DNA of 64,000 nucleotides from Bacteroidales bacterium OttesenSCG-928-M11 (lineage in GTDB: Bacteria; Bacteroidota; Bacteroidia; Bacteroidales; Azobacteroidaceae). The first letter of the stretch is position 1. Each line of letters opens with the position of its first letter. The stretch covers positions 18,256-82,255 of the forward strand of contig JAJDGO010000001.1 of the NCBI GenBank assembly GCA_030265685.1, read 5' to 3'. The position numbers and the translations under genes were made by a program. The notes under the pieces are model-generated. The model was not told where the DNA came from and ran no database searches. It was given only the letters and a program-made list of their open reading frames with translations. Shown here piece by piece: positions 55,567 to 64,000 of the stretch.

Positions 55567-56736
55567 ATGCAAAACGAAACAAAAAGACAAATAGCTATAC
55601 TTGGCTCGACAGGTTCTATAGGAACTCAGGCTCTTGATGTTATCCGGCAACATCCGGATAAGTTCGAAGTCTACGCTTTAACCGCAAACAATCAAGTAGA
55701 TTCTTTAATTCTTCAAGCAAGAGAGTTCTTGCCCGACACGGTTGTCATTGCAAACGAGAGCCTTTATCCGTATCTAAAAGAAGCATTAAGCGATCTTCCT
55801 ATCAAAGTATGGGCAGGAAACGATGCCATTGCACAAGTAGTAGAAGCAAGTCCTATTGATATAGTCCTCACAGCTATGGTTGGTTATTCCGGATTAAAGC
55901 CTACAATAAGCGCAATAAAAGCCGGAAAAACAATTGCTTTAGCAAATAAAGAAACCTTAGTTGTAGCAGGCGAGTTAATTGTTGCTTTAGCTCAGAAATA
56001 CCAAACACCTATATTACCCGTCGACTCGGAACACTCCGCCATTTTTCAATGCTTGCAAGGAGAATCAAGAAATAAGATCAAGAGAATTTTACTAACAGCT
56101 TCGGGAGGTCCTTTCAGAAATCACGACTTAAAACAACTAAGTACCGTAACAAAGAAAGAAGCTCTACAACATCCTAATTGGAACATGGGAGCCAAAGTGA
56201 CTATAGATTCTGCTTCAATGATGAACAAAGGATTTGAAATGATAGAAGCGAAGTGGCTTTTTGGTATAAATCCGTCACAGATCGAAGTATTAGTTCATCC
56301 GCAATCTATTATTCACTCGATGGTTGAGTTCGAAGACGCCTCAATCATTGCTCAGTTGGGAATGCCGGACATGCGCTTGCCCATACAATACGCTCTTGCT
56401 TACCCCAATCGACTAATATCCGACTTCCCTTCTATTGATTTTAGCAAAATGCGAGAACTAACTTTCGAAGAAGCCGATACAACTCGTTTCAGGAACTTGG
56501 CTTTTGCTTTCGAAGCAATAAAAAAAGGTGGAAATATGCCTTGTATTCTTAATGCAGCTAATGAAATTGTTGTTGAAGCATTCTTGCATGATAAAGTCGG
56601 ATTCTTGGAGATGAGCGACATAATAGAAAAGATTATGCAACAAATAAGCTTTATTAAAAATCCGAGTTACGACGATTACGTACAAACAGACACAATAACA
56701 CGAACTATAACAAGCGAATTAATAGCAAATAAATAA
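55567..56736 (+). CDS. dxr: 1-deoxy-D-xylulose 5-phosphate reductoisomerase
   Basis: IAILGSTGSIGTQALDVIRQHP; LANKETLVVAGEL; PVDSEHSAIFQCL. Confidence 0.98.
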   Translation: MQNETKRQIAILGSTGSIGTQALDVIRQHPDKFEVYALTANNQVDSLILQAREFLPDTVVIANESLYPYLKEALSDLPIKVWAGNDAIAQVVEASPIDIVLTAMVGYSGLKPTISAIKAGKTIALANKETLVVAGELIVALAQKYQTPILPVDSEHSAIFQCLQGESRNKIKRILLTASGGPFRNHDLKQLSTVTKKEALQHPNWNMGAKVTIDSASMMNKGFEMIEAKWLFGINPSQIEVLVHPQSIIHSMVEFEDASIIAQLGMPDMRLPIQYALAYPNRLISDFPSIDFSKMRELTFEEADTTRFRNLAFAFEAIKKGGNMPCILNAANEIVVEAFLHDKVGFLEMSDIIEKIMQQISFIKNPSYDDYVQTDTITRTITSELIANK

Positions 56737-56746
56737 CAAAAACATA

Positions 56747-58048
56747 ATGGAAGAAATACTAATCAGAGCAGCCCAATTAATACTTAGTTTATCTATCTTA
56801 GTAATCGTGCACGAGATGGGACACTTTTTTGCAGCCAGACTGTTCAAAGTTCGGGTAGAAAAATTTTATCTTTTTTTCAATCCCGGCTTTACCCTTTTCA
56901 AATATAAGCCGAAGAATAGCGAAACCGAATACGGAATTGGCTGGTTACCACTTGGAGGATACGTAAAGATAGCCGGAATGATAGACGAAAGTATGGATAA
57001 AGAAGCAATGGCACAACCGGCAAAACCATATGAGTTTCGTTCTAAGCCCGCTTGGCAGCGTCTTATCATCATGATAGCAGGTGTATTCATGAACTTTGTT
57101 TTAGCTTTTTTCATCTATAGCATGGTAGTTTTCTATTGGGGAAGATCTTATGTCCCATTAGAAACAACTCCTCTGTATTTTAGTTCGGTAGCTAAAGAAG
57201 TTGGTTTTCAAGATGGAGACATATTATTAAGTGCCGATGGTGAAAAACTAACTCGCTACGATGACCTTGATTTATTTAAAATCATAGACGGAAAAGAAGT
57301 GGTAGTGAATCGACAAGGAGTTGAGAAAACTATTTTATTACCCGAAAATTTCAAATCAATTGTCTTATCATCTAAATCACCTATCGTTGACGTTACTCCT
57401 GCAATTATCGACAGCATAGTTCCTAACTCCAATGCAGAAAAAGCAGGAATGCTTCCCGGAGATAAAATATTATCCATCAATGGAAAAGAAACTTCTTCGT
57501 TTAGTATGGTCGGTTCCGAGCTTCGTAAAAACAAAAAAGAAGAAGTGGCCGTTACTGTTTTGCGCGAAAACAAACAAAAAGAATTAATTGTTTCGGTAGA
57601 CGAAGAGGGAATTATTGGTTTTACTTCCAAAATGCCTGATGTTTCGATCAATCAAACGTTCAACTTTTTCGAATCAATTCCTGCCGGCATCGAGTTTGGC
57701 TGGAGAAAACTCTCTTTCTATGTATTACAATTGAAACTTATCTTTACAAAAGAAGGAGTTCAAAGCTTGGGAGGATTCGGAGCTATTGGTTCTCTTTTCC
57801 CGGCAAAGTGGGATTGGTATTCTTTCTGGTCAATGACCGCCTTCATTTCACTTATACTTGGCGTAATGAACCTTTTACCTATACCGGCTTTAGATGGAGG
57901 TCATGTACTTTTCCTTCTTTACGAAGTAATAACACGCCGTACTCCTAACGAAAAGTTTATGGAATATGCACAAATATTCGGTATGGTTCTTTTATTTGGC
58001 CTTCTTATTTACGCAAATGGAATGGATATTATCCGTGCCTTCTTCTAA
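56747..58048 (+). CDS. rseP: RIP metalloprotease (site-2 protease, PDZ-containing)
   Basis: VIVHEMGHFFAARLFKV; PDZ NAEKAGMLPGDKILSING; NLLPIPALDGGHVLF. Confidence 0.95.
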   Translation: MEEILIRAAQLILSLSILVIVHEMGHFFAARLFKVRVEKFYLFFNPGFTLFKYKPKNSETEYGIGWLPLGGYVKIAGMIDESMDKEAMAQPAKPYEFRSKPAWQRLIIMIAGVFMNFVLAFFIYSMVVFYWGRSYVPLETTPLYFSSVAKEVGFQDGDILLSADGEKLTRYDDLDLFKIIDGKEVVVNRQGVEKTILLPENFKSIVLSSKSPIVDVTPAIIDSIVPNSNAEKAGMLPGDKILSINGKETSSFSMVGSELRKNKKEEVAVTVLRENKQKELIVSVDEEGIIGFTSKMPDVSINQTFNFFESIPAGIEFGWRKLSFYVLQLKLIFTKEGVQSLGGFGAIGSLFPAKWDWYSFWSMTAFISLILGVMNLLPIPALDGGHVLFLLYEVITRRTPNEKFMEYAQIFGMVLLFGLLIYANGMDIIRAFF

Positions 58049-58082
58049 CAAAGACCAAGAATCAGTATTTTTTAGTCATTAT

Positions 58083-58138
58083 CTGTACAGAGAATAAATG
58101 TTTTCTGTACAGATAATGAAACTTTTCCGTACAGAAAA
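58083..58138. repeat. Family A array, 3 units, 22-bp period
   Basis: CTGTACAG at 58083 and 58105; CCGTACAG at 58127. Confidence 0.88.
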
Positions 58139-58229
58139 TTGTTTTAAGATATAACCAAAATTACAAAAGATAGTCTTTCCGAGCAAAGAAATACTATCGT
58201 TTAATTAAAAACCTTTTATACAAACAGCT

Positions 58230-58616
58230 ATGATTTATTCAGTTAGAAAAGCCAACAACAACATTAATCCGGAAGCAAAGGAAAAGTATTATCCATATCC
58301 TAAGTATGCCAACCGGGTTACGCTTCAAGAAATCGCACGAGATATTGCATTGGCATCATCTCTTACTCGGGGCGATGTAGAAAATACAATCATCAATCTG
58401 ATCGATACAATGAAGAAGTATCTAAAGATGGGAAATATCATCGACTTGGATGAGTTTTGCACTCTTAAACTAACATTTTCTTCCGAAGGTTCTGATACTC
58501 CTGAGGAAGTAGATCATAATAACATCAAGAAAACAAAGCTCGTTTTTATAGCCGACAAAAAGCTGAAGCAAGAACTACAAGATATAAGTTTCACCCGACT
58601 AAAGAGTCAAGAATAA
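58230..58616 (+). CDS. HU/IHF-like DNA-binding domain protein (Bacteroidetes type)
   Basis: YPKYANRVTLQEIARDIALASSLTRGDVENTIINLIDTMKKYLKMGNIIDLDEFCTLKLTFSS. Confidence 0.75.
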   Translation: MIYSVRKANNNINPEAKEKYYPYPKYANRVTLQEIARDIALASSLTRGDVENTIINLIDTMKKYLKMGNIIDLDEFCTLKLTFSSEGSDTPEEVDHNNIKKTKLVFIADKKLKQELQDISFTRLKSQE

Positions 58617-58625
58617 AAGATACTT

Positions 58626-60113
58626 TCAATAGCTGAAAGTAAGACCCAGATTAAGTGAACTTGTACCAAAATTGCTCTCAACTTTACGGCTTTGTGCATA
58701 AGGCGAGTAATGATATTCGAAGAATAAAGCTACATTCTTATAACGAAGACTGGTTCCGGCATGTATATCCATGCTGGTTATGTAGAGATATTCTTCGTCA
58801 TCGTTTTTATCATACCCTTTTACCAGATCAGTTTGCAAACCTATGCAACCCAATCCGGCATAAGTATTAAGAAAAAGATTATTTCTTAACTTATGTTGAT
58901 GTCTTGCTCGCAGACCAATAAGGGCAACAAAATCGATTTCTGTTCTTTCTGTTTCATTTTTATACGTACAATCGAAATATTCTCTTCCTAAGGGAGCCGA
59001 AAATTGAAACAAAAGATCGACAGCAAAGTTATTTTGCACCGGAATACCCAATGTAAAATGAAAACTTATGCCCGGATTGTACGAATTAGCCAACTTACCG
59101 ATAGGAATCCAAGAACCTACTCCCATTCCAACATAATGAATATCGTCGCGAAATGGGTCAATCTGTTCTTCGTGTACTGCTTCATATACCGGATAATCAA
59201 ATAGGTTGTGAGCAAAATATGGCAATTCGGGTATTTCCATAAATTCTTGCAACAACAAAGATAATTCATAATCGTTCCGGTTATATCCATAGTTGCTCAA
59301 AACACAGCTTATATAGTAGCCATTCAGTTCTATAGCTACATAATAAACAATAAGGGTTCCTTTATAATATCCCATCTCCTTTGGAAGATAAGCAACCCTT
59401 TTTGCAACAGTTTCCTTTCCCCGAAAAAGAATATTTATCTCCTCCTCTTCCAAAACAACCAAATTTTCATTATTTCCCAATATTCGCCTATTCCGATCCA
59501 AGATCGCTTGTTCTTGATTAAGATGTTCTGTCCAACTAACTTGTCCTCCTTGAAAATAAACATTATTAACTCCCCGCCAATGACAAGCATTGCCCAATCT
59601 TATCTCTTCTCCGGCAAAAAGAATTTCGTTTGCTATCCAATCTTCTGATATTTGATCATTTAAATTTCCTTTCATGTATTCCGAAACAAAAGCCTCTTCC
59701 AACAAAGTATCGCGAGGATTGTACGACATAAATAAGACAACTTGTGTATTTTCGCTATCTTTTTCTAAAAAGTAAGCAATTCTATTAAGAAAAACGAGCG
59801 AGTCGGCCAAAGCTTCCGACTCGAATACCCAAACACTATGCTTATAATCTGTGTTCGGTAAAGTATATTTGTGGGCAACATTACCTAATTGTTTTTTCTT
59901 TGCAAAGTCGTACTTTGCTCCGGTATCAGAAAAAGATTTATTTATTGTCGTTATATAAACTTCATATCCTTGTAGGGAAAAATAAATATTTTCTGTCGGC
60001 TTTTTAAGTTCTCCTATATTCTTAAGTCCCTTTAAGTCAGAAAAATCATATTCCTGCGTCCAAACACCGGAACAGGTAAAACAAGCCAATAATAAGAGTA
60101 GTAATTTTTTCAT
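58626..60113 (-). CDS. Secreted protein with unknown N-terminal domain and C-terminal outer-membrane-type beta-barrel
   Basis: Signal peptide; C-terminal third has alternating beta-strand pattern and terminal aromatic (SSLNLGLTFSY). Confidence 0.55.
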   Translation of the reverse strand: MKKLLLLLLACFTCSGVWTQEYDFSDLKGLKNIGELKKPTENIYFSLQGYEVYITTINKSFSDTGAKYDFAKKKQLGNVAHKYTLPNTDYKHSVWVFESEALADSLVFLNRIAYFLEKDSENTQVVLFMSYNPRDTLLEEAFVSEYMKGNLNDQISEDWIANEILFAGEEIRLGNACHWRGVNNVYFQGGQVSWTEHLNQEQAILDRNRRILGNNENLVVLEEEEINILFRGKETVAKRVAYLPKEMGYYKGTLIVYYVAIELNGYYISCVLSNYGYNRNDYELSLLLQEFMEIPELPYFAHNLFDYPVYEAVHEEQIDPFRDDIHYVGMGVGSWIPIGKLANSYNPGISFHFTLGIPVQNNFAVDLLFQFSAPLGREYFDCTYKNETERTEIDFVALIGLRARHQHKLRNNLFLNTYAGLGCIGLQTDLVKGYDKNDDEEYLYITSMDIHAGTSLRYKNVALFFEYHYSPYAQSRKVESNFGTSSLNLGLTFSY

Positions 60114-60277
60114 TTACCTAATATTTATAAACAAAGGTAAGAAAAGATAATTAAATTTTCACAAAAATAGTCAGTGTAAATATAAGCTATGCTTAACAAA
60201 CTAAGTTTTAGAAAACCTTTAGTATCCCTTTCTTGTTTCCAAGAATAGCTATTATAAACAATATAAATTTTTGAAAG

Positions 60278-60706
60278 ATGAAAACCATTTACACGGCTAT
60301 TGCCACATCAAAGGGAGGAAGAGAAGGACATGTTGTATCTTCTGACGGAGTATTAAATTTCGATATAAAAAAGCCCAAAGCAATGGGAGGAAAAGAAGAT
60401 GGATTTACCAATCCCGAGCAACTATTTGCGGCCGGTTATGCGTCTTGTTTTTGCAGCGCATTAAATCATCTTGGCCTATTGAAACGTTTACGTATCGAAT
60501 CTTCTGTAACCGCTAAGGTAAGTTTATTGGAAAGAGAAGATGCTCCGGGCTTTAAGTTGGCCGTCGAATTAGATATTAACATCCCGAAAGTAGAACAAAA
60601 ACAAGCCGAAGAACTAGCAGACGAAGCACATCATTTTTGTCCTTACTCGCTTGCTATACAAAATAATGTAGATGTAAAACTAAATGTAACATCTATAGAC
60701 AAGTAA
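60278..60706 (+). CDS. OsmC/Ohr-family organic hydroperoxide resistance protein
   Basis: YTAIATSKGGREGHVVSSDGVLNFDIKKP; NPEQLFAAGYASCFCSAL; HHFCPYSLAI. Confidence 0.92.
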   Translation: MKTIYTAIATSKGGREGHVVSSDGVLNFDIKKPKAMGGKEDGFTNPEQLFAAGYASCFCSALNHLGLLKRLRIESSVTAKVSLLEREDAPGFKLAVELDINIPKVEQKQAEELADEAHHFCPYSLAIQNNVDVKLNVTSIDK

Positions 60707-60722
60707 ATCGGGAGCAGAAAGC

Positions 60723-61637
60723 CTAAGGCAGAACTATTGGCAAGAAAAAATACCAACAAGCCGAAGTAATAAAGCTTAGAATAATCCCGACTCCGACAAC
60801 TAAAGAGCAATAGCGCGGATTCATATTGTATTGGCTGGCAAGTAAACTTGCTGTTATATGCGAAGACATACCAGCTTCGAACACCGATATCTGCGCTATA
60901 TTTCCAGAAGATCCTAACAATAAGGCAAGTGATAAAACCAAAGCCGGAGCTAATAGTAATTTATAAAATAATCCGGCCGACATTAATCTCCATTCTTGCT
61001 TGATTGCTCCCAATTTTAGTTGAAGTCCTATCGAAAAAAGAGCCATAGGCGATAGAGTTGCAACCATCTTATCGAGAAAAGGATTGGCTGCCGATACATC
61101 TATAAACACCGGAACTATCAAAGCTAACATACAAGCCAGGAAAGGAGGAAAACGAAATATCTTTTTCAAGATATATCCTACTGTAACTTTCCCTGCCATT
61201 TCTTCCGAATTGCGTAAAATACTGATTACTCCTACGGTAGAAAAAAGAATAAAAGTAATCTGGTCGAAAACAACAGCGTGATGTACCTCTCCTTCTCCGT
61301 AGAAAGCTGAAATCATAGGAAATCCGATGAAGGAAGTATTCCCCAAAGCACACGTAATAAACAAAGCAGTTCGAGAACCTTTGGATAATCGCCGCTTCCT
61401 ATCGTATATCTGTACAAAAAAATAAGCACCTAAACAGATAAGTATAGGCCCTAATATGGAGATTAAGATATGGAATCCCCAGTTGATTTCAGGTACAAAA
61501 CGAAAAGCTAAAGCCGGAAGTGCAACATACAATACCCATGCATTTACACTTTTATGCGAATCGGCTGGTAATATTCTTAATTTAGAGAAGATGACTCCTA
61601 CTGAAATACAGAGGAAAATCAAAATAAAGTTGACCAT
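60723..61637 (-). CDS. AEC-family transporter (auxin efflux carrier-like)
   Basis: Ten hydrophobic segments; NTSFIGFPMISAFYGEGEVHHAVVFDQ; likely start MVNFILIFL at 61637 (track start 61781). Confidence 0.85.
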   Translation of the reverse strand: MVNFILIFLCISVGVIFSKLRILPADSHKSVNAWVLYVALPALAFRFVPEINWGFHILISILGPILICLGAYFFVQIYDRKRRLSKGSRTALFITCALGNTSFIGFPMISAFYGEGEVHHAVVFDQITFILFSTVGVISILRNSEEMAGKVTVGYILKKIFRFPPFLACMLALIVPVFIDVSAANPFLDKMVATLSPMALFSIGLQLKLGAIKQEWRLMSAGLFYKLLLAPALVLSLALLLGSSGNIAQISVFEAGMSSHITASLLASQYNMNPRYCSLVVGVGIILSFITSACWYFFLPIVLP

Positions 61638-61728
61638 TTGACCATTAGAATTTGACGACAAAGTTAAGTAAATATAACAAAAAATCGTACTTTTGCGGGA
61701 AATAAGAAAGGAAGCGTAAGACTTATTA

Positions 61729-62304
61729 ATGATACTGCAAAAAATATATCGCAAACTACGGCACAGAAAAGGAGATGGCATCCATTCTCCTTTTGTTTAC
61801 GACCTAATTACACATGTCTTTGAAGAACAACTCCCCTTTTATGCCTTCGAAGAAATAGAAAACAAACAAGCTTCCCGAATTACTTGTACGAAGAACTACG
61901 GACGTTTGTTGTTTCGATTGGTAAACTATTTGCGATGCAAGTCTGTTATCGAGCTGGGAACAAATAAAAACATTTATATAGAAAAAGCTTTGCCCCAAAA
62001 AGGAGCGAGTTATAGTATATCCGAAAAACTTCCCGACGGATTATCGCCTGTTGATATGATCGTAATAAGTCAATATCAAGACGAGTTAAACATTGAAAAG
62101 CTTTTTATGTTAATAGATACAAACAGTGTTATAATAATCGACAACATAGCACAAAAAGGACACAACAAAGAATTATGGGAAAGTTTGCGCACTTGTAAGC
62201 AAGTTAGCGTATCTATTGATTTATATTCGGTTGGTCTTCTGTTTTTCAACAAAAAAATAACAAACAAACATTATAAACTGTATTATAACTATGGCAAAAA
62301 GTAA
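61729..62304 (+). CDS. Class I SAM-methyltransferase-like protein (Bacteroidetes)
   Basis: RHRKGDGIHSPFVYDLITHVFEE; RCKSVIELGTNKNIYIEKALP degenerate SAM motif. Confidence 0.55.
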   Translation: MILQKIYRKLRHRKGDGIHSPFVYDLITHVFEEQLPFYAFEEIENKQASRITCTKNYGRLLFRLVNYLRCKSVIELGTNKNIYIEKALPQKGASYSISEKLPDGLSPVDMIVISQYQDELNIEKLFMLIDTNSVIIIDNIAQKGHNKELWESLRTCKQVSVSIDLYSVGLLFFNKKITNKHYKLYYNYGKK

Positions 62305-62842
62305 AATCTATACACGAAAAGGCGACGAAGGCTATACATCTTTGGTTAGTGGAAACCGTGTTTATAAGTCAAACATCCGGATAGAAGCCTACGGAACGAT
62401 CGACGAATTAAATTCTTTTATTGCAGTATTAAGAAATGATGTCAATGATCCCGAAGATAGAAAATATCTTTCCCAAATACAGAGCAATCTATTCGTCATT
62501 GGCGGCTACTTAGCAAACGATCTTGAGACAAATTCTTGTCAGATCAAACAAGAAGAAGTTTCTATATTGGAACAAGAAATAGATAAGATAGACAACTTAC
62601 TTCCTCCCTTAAAGCACTTTATACTACCGGGCGGAGGAAAAGGAAGTGCCGATGCTCATGTTTGCCGAACAGTTTGCCGGCGCGCCGAACGTTGTATCTA
62701 TTTACTAAAAGAACGCTCCGAAGTTGATTCGGTAGTATTAGAATATATCAATCGTCTTTCCGATTATTTCTTTCTATTTTCAAGAAAAATGAACTTTATT
62801 GAGAATATTGAAGAAATAGTTTGGGAAAACACTTGTAAATAA
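62291..62842 (+). CDS. Cob(I)yrinic acid a,c-diamide adenosyltransferase (PduO type)
   Basis: KIYTRKGDEGYTSLVSGNRVYKSNIRIEAYGTIDELNSFI; FILPGGGKGSADAHVCRTVCRRAER. Confidence 0.93.
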   Translation: MAKSKIYTRKGDEGYTSLVSGNRVYKSNIRIEAYGTIDELNSFIAVLRNDVNDPEDRKYLSQIQSNLFVIGGYLANDLETNSCQIKQEEVSILEQEIDKIDNLLPPLKHFILPGGGKGSADAHVCRTVCRRAERCIYLLKERSEVDSVVLEYINRLSDYFFLFSRKMNFIENIEEIVWENTCK

Positions 62843-62854
62843 TATAGTTTTTTA

Positions 62855-62862
62855 TACTTTTG
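62855..62862 (+). promoter_or_regulatory. -7 element TACTTTTG upstream of the DUF2795 gene
   Basis: TAnnTTTG match 18 bp before the ATG. Confidence 0.45.
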
Positions 62863-62879
62863 CGGAAAATTTATATCGT

Positions 62880-63101
62880 ATGTATTGGACATTAGAATTA
62901 GCTTCGAAATTAGAAGATGCGCCATGGCCTGCATCTAAAGACGAATTAATTGATTTCGCCCTACGTTCTGGAGCTCCACTTGAAGTAATAGAAAATTTAC
63001 AAGAGATGGAAGATGAAGGCGAGGTATACGAAACGATTGAAGATATTTGGCCAGATTACCCAAGTAAAGAAGATTTCTTTTTCAACGAAGAGGAATATTA
63101 G
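62880..63101 (+). CDS. DUF2795 domain protein (73 aa)
   Basis: LASKLEDAPWPASKDELIDFALRSGAPLEVIENLQEMEDEGEVYETIEDIWPDY. Confidence 0.85.
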   Translation: MYWTLELASKLEDAPWPASKDELIDFALRSGAPLEVIENLQEMEDEGEVYETIEDIWPDYPSKEDFFFNEEEY

Positions 63102-63136
63102 TCAACAATAAAAATCAAACGCCTCGAAAAGAGGTC

Positions 63137-63183
63137 GAAACAGGAGTCAATAGCTTACTTTTTGAGTAGGCTATTGCTGTTTC
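63137..63183. terminator. Long stem-loop between convergent genes (possible bidirectional terminator)
   Basis: GAAACAG-gagt-CAATAGCtTACT...AGTAgGCTATTG-CTGTTTC. Confidence 0.5.
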
Positions 63184-63236
63184 CAGACACTTTATTTCCT
63201 TTATTCTCAAGAACAAACAACAATCGAGAAAAAAGA

Positions 63237-63336
63237 TACTATAACTTCGCCTAAGTTATAGTAGAACTTGATCCAAGTTATAGTAAAACTTGACCCAAGT
63301 TGTTGTAGAACTTCAGCTAAGTTATAGTAAAACTTT
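63237..63336. repeat. Family B array, 5 units, 22-bp period
   Basis: ACTT at 63244, 63266, 63288, 63310, 63332; pentamers cgcct, gatcc, gaccc, cagct, tcgcg. Confidence 0.9.
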
Positions 63337-63353
63337 CGCGATGAACAGATGAT

Positions 63354-64000
63354 TTAGATTCCTAACCAACGTTTAGTTTCTTCTATCGGCGTATTTTTCC
63401 GGGAAGCATAGTTGATTAATTGGTCCTCTCCTACTTTCCCGATGTAGAAATAGACTGATTCCGGATGAGCAAAAAAGAATCCGGCAGTTGAAGAAGTAGG
63501 ATAAATAGCCGCATTTGGAGTCAATTTCATACCAATACGTTTCATTTGAAGAAAATCGTCTATTATAAAATTGAGCGAAATATCCGGCAACATGGGGTAA
63601 CCTGCCGCAGGACGTATCCCTTTTGCGCCCGGCCAATAAGATTGTTTTACTATTAGATGGACATATTCGGTTGCTGCTTCGGCCAAACGATCTCTTACTA
63701 TTTGCGCAAGCATTTCTTGATATGCATCTTCCGGCAAACAACAATCGCAATGTTTCTCAAGAGGATGAACAGCAACAGAAAACATTCCGATATAGTCGCC
63801 TTGCGGATTAACAAAATCGGCAACCGACTTGTATTGATTATCCTCTCGTTTTTCTTGTTGACGAAGCACCGGGATCGCTTTTTCTTGTATAAAAAGAGTT
63901 TGTTTGTTTGCTGTTGCAGGGAAAAAGCCAACGATTGCTTCGATCATTCTATGATTATGTTCGACCCAAATATTGAGAAGTTCCTTAGCTTCGTTGATTA
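63354..64000 (-). CDS. metH: B12-dependent methionine synthase, C-terminal activation domain (5' part outside the window)
   Basis: INEAKELLNIWVEHNHRMIEAIVGFFPATA...SVADFVNPQGDYIGMFSVAV...GIRPAAGYPMLPD; frame stays open to base 64000. Confidence 0.9.
   Translation of the reverse strand, partial: INEAKELLNIWVEHNHRMIEAIVGFFPATANKQTLFIQEKAIPVLRQQEKREDNQYKSVADFVNPQGDYIGMFSVAVHPLEKHCDCCLPEDAYQEMLAQIVRDRLAEAATEYVHLIVKQSYWPGAKGIRPAAGYPMLPDISLNFIIDDFLQMKRIGMKLTPNAAIYPTSSTAGFFFAHPESVYFYIGKVGEDQLINYASRKNTPIEETKRWLGI

Noticed and set aside
57256-57651. 131-aa minus-strand ORF inside rseP
   Set aside because: Antisense shadow of the PDZ-coding region.
63237-63336. Family B arrays as CRISPR
   Set aside because: Repeats are 17 bp with only 5-bp variable segments, there is no cas gene, and spacers are far too short.

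Overview
This 64 kb AT-rich window looks like a Bacteroidetes (Bacteroidales-type) chromosome. The assignment rests on the murF-alr fusion, TAnnTTTG promoter motifs, S46 and DUF1460 proteins, and the ribosomal gene layout. Most of the window is core genome. It includes an uninterrupted str/S10/spc/alpha ribosomal super-cluster (about 25.7-43.9 kb, all on the minus strand), acpP-fabF-rnc, eno, parE-coaD-ctpA, dxr-rseP, xerD, aroQ, sdaA and the 3' end of metH. I saw no CRISPR array, rRNA, tRNA, prophage or transposase. The signals most worth a second look are outside ordinary genes. (1) Six intergenic arrays belong to two repeat families, and both have an exact 22-bp period. Family B has the unit AAGTTATAGTAAAACTT plus a hypervariable 5-mer, at 25.5, 44.2 and 63.3 kb. 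Family A is a phased palindrome, TTTTCTGTACAGAAAA, at 7.2, 15.0 and 58.1 kb. (2) A promoter, a long imperfect hairpin and a GUGA-loop intrinsic terminator at about 6.92-7.03 kb look like an unannotated small RNA, possibly the Bacteroidales 6S / Bacteroidales-1 RNA. (3) A tightly packed five-gene operon at 18.7-22.5 kb contains a VTC-like polyphosphate polymerase domain protein, DUF4956, DUF2490, an internally duplicated secreted protein and a lipoprotein. (4) The murF-alr fusion carries a -1 frameshift at a T-run. Everything was read by eye; no searches or folding programs were run.
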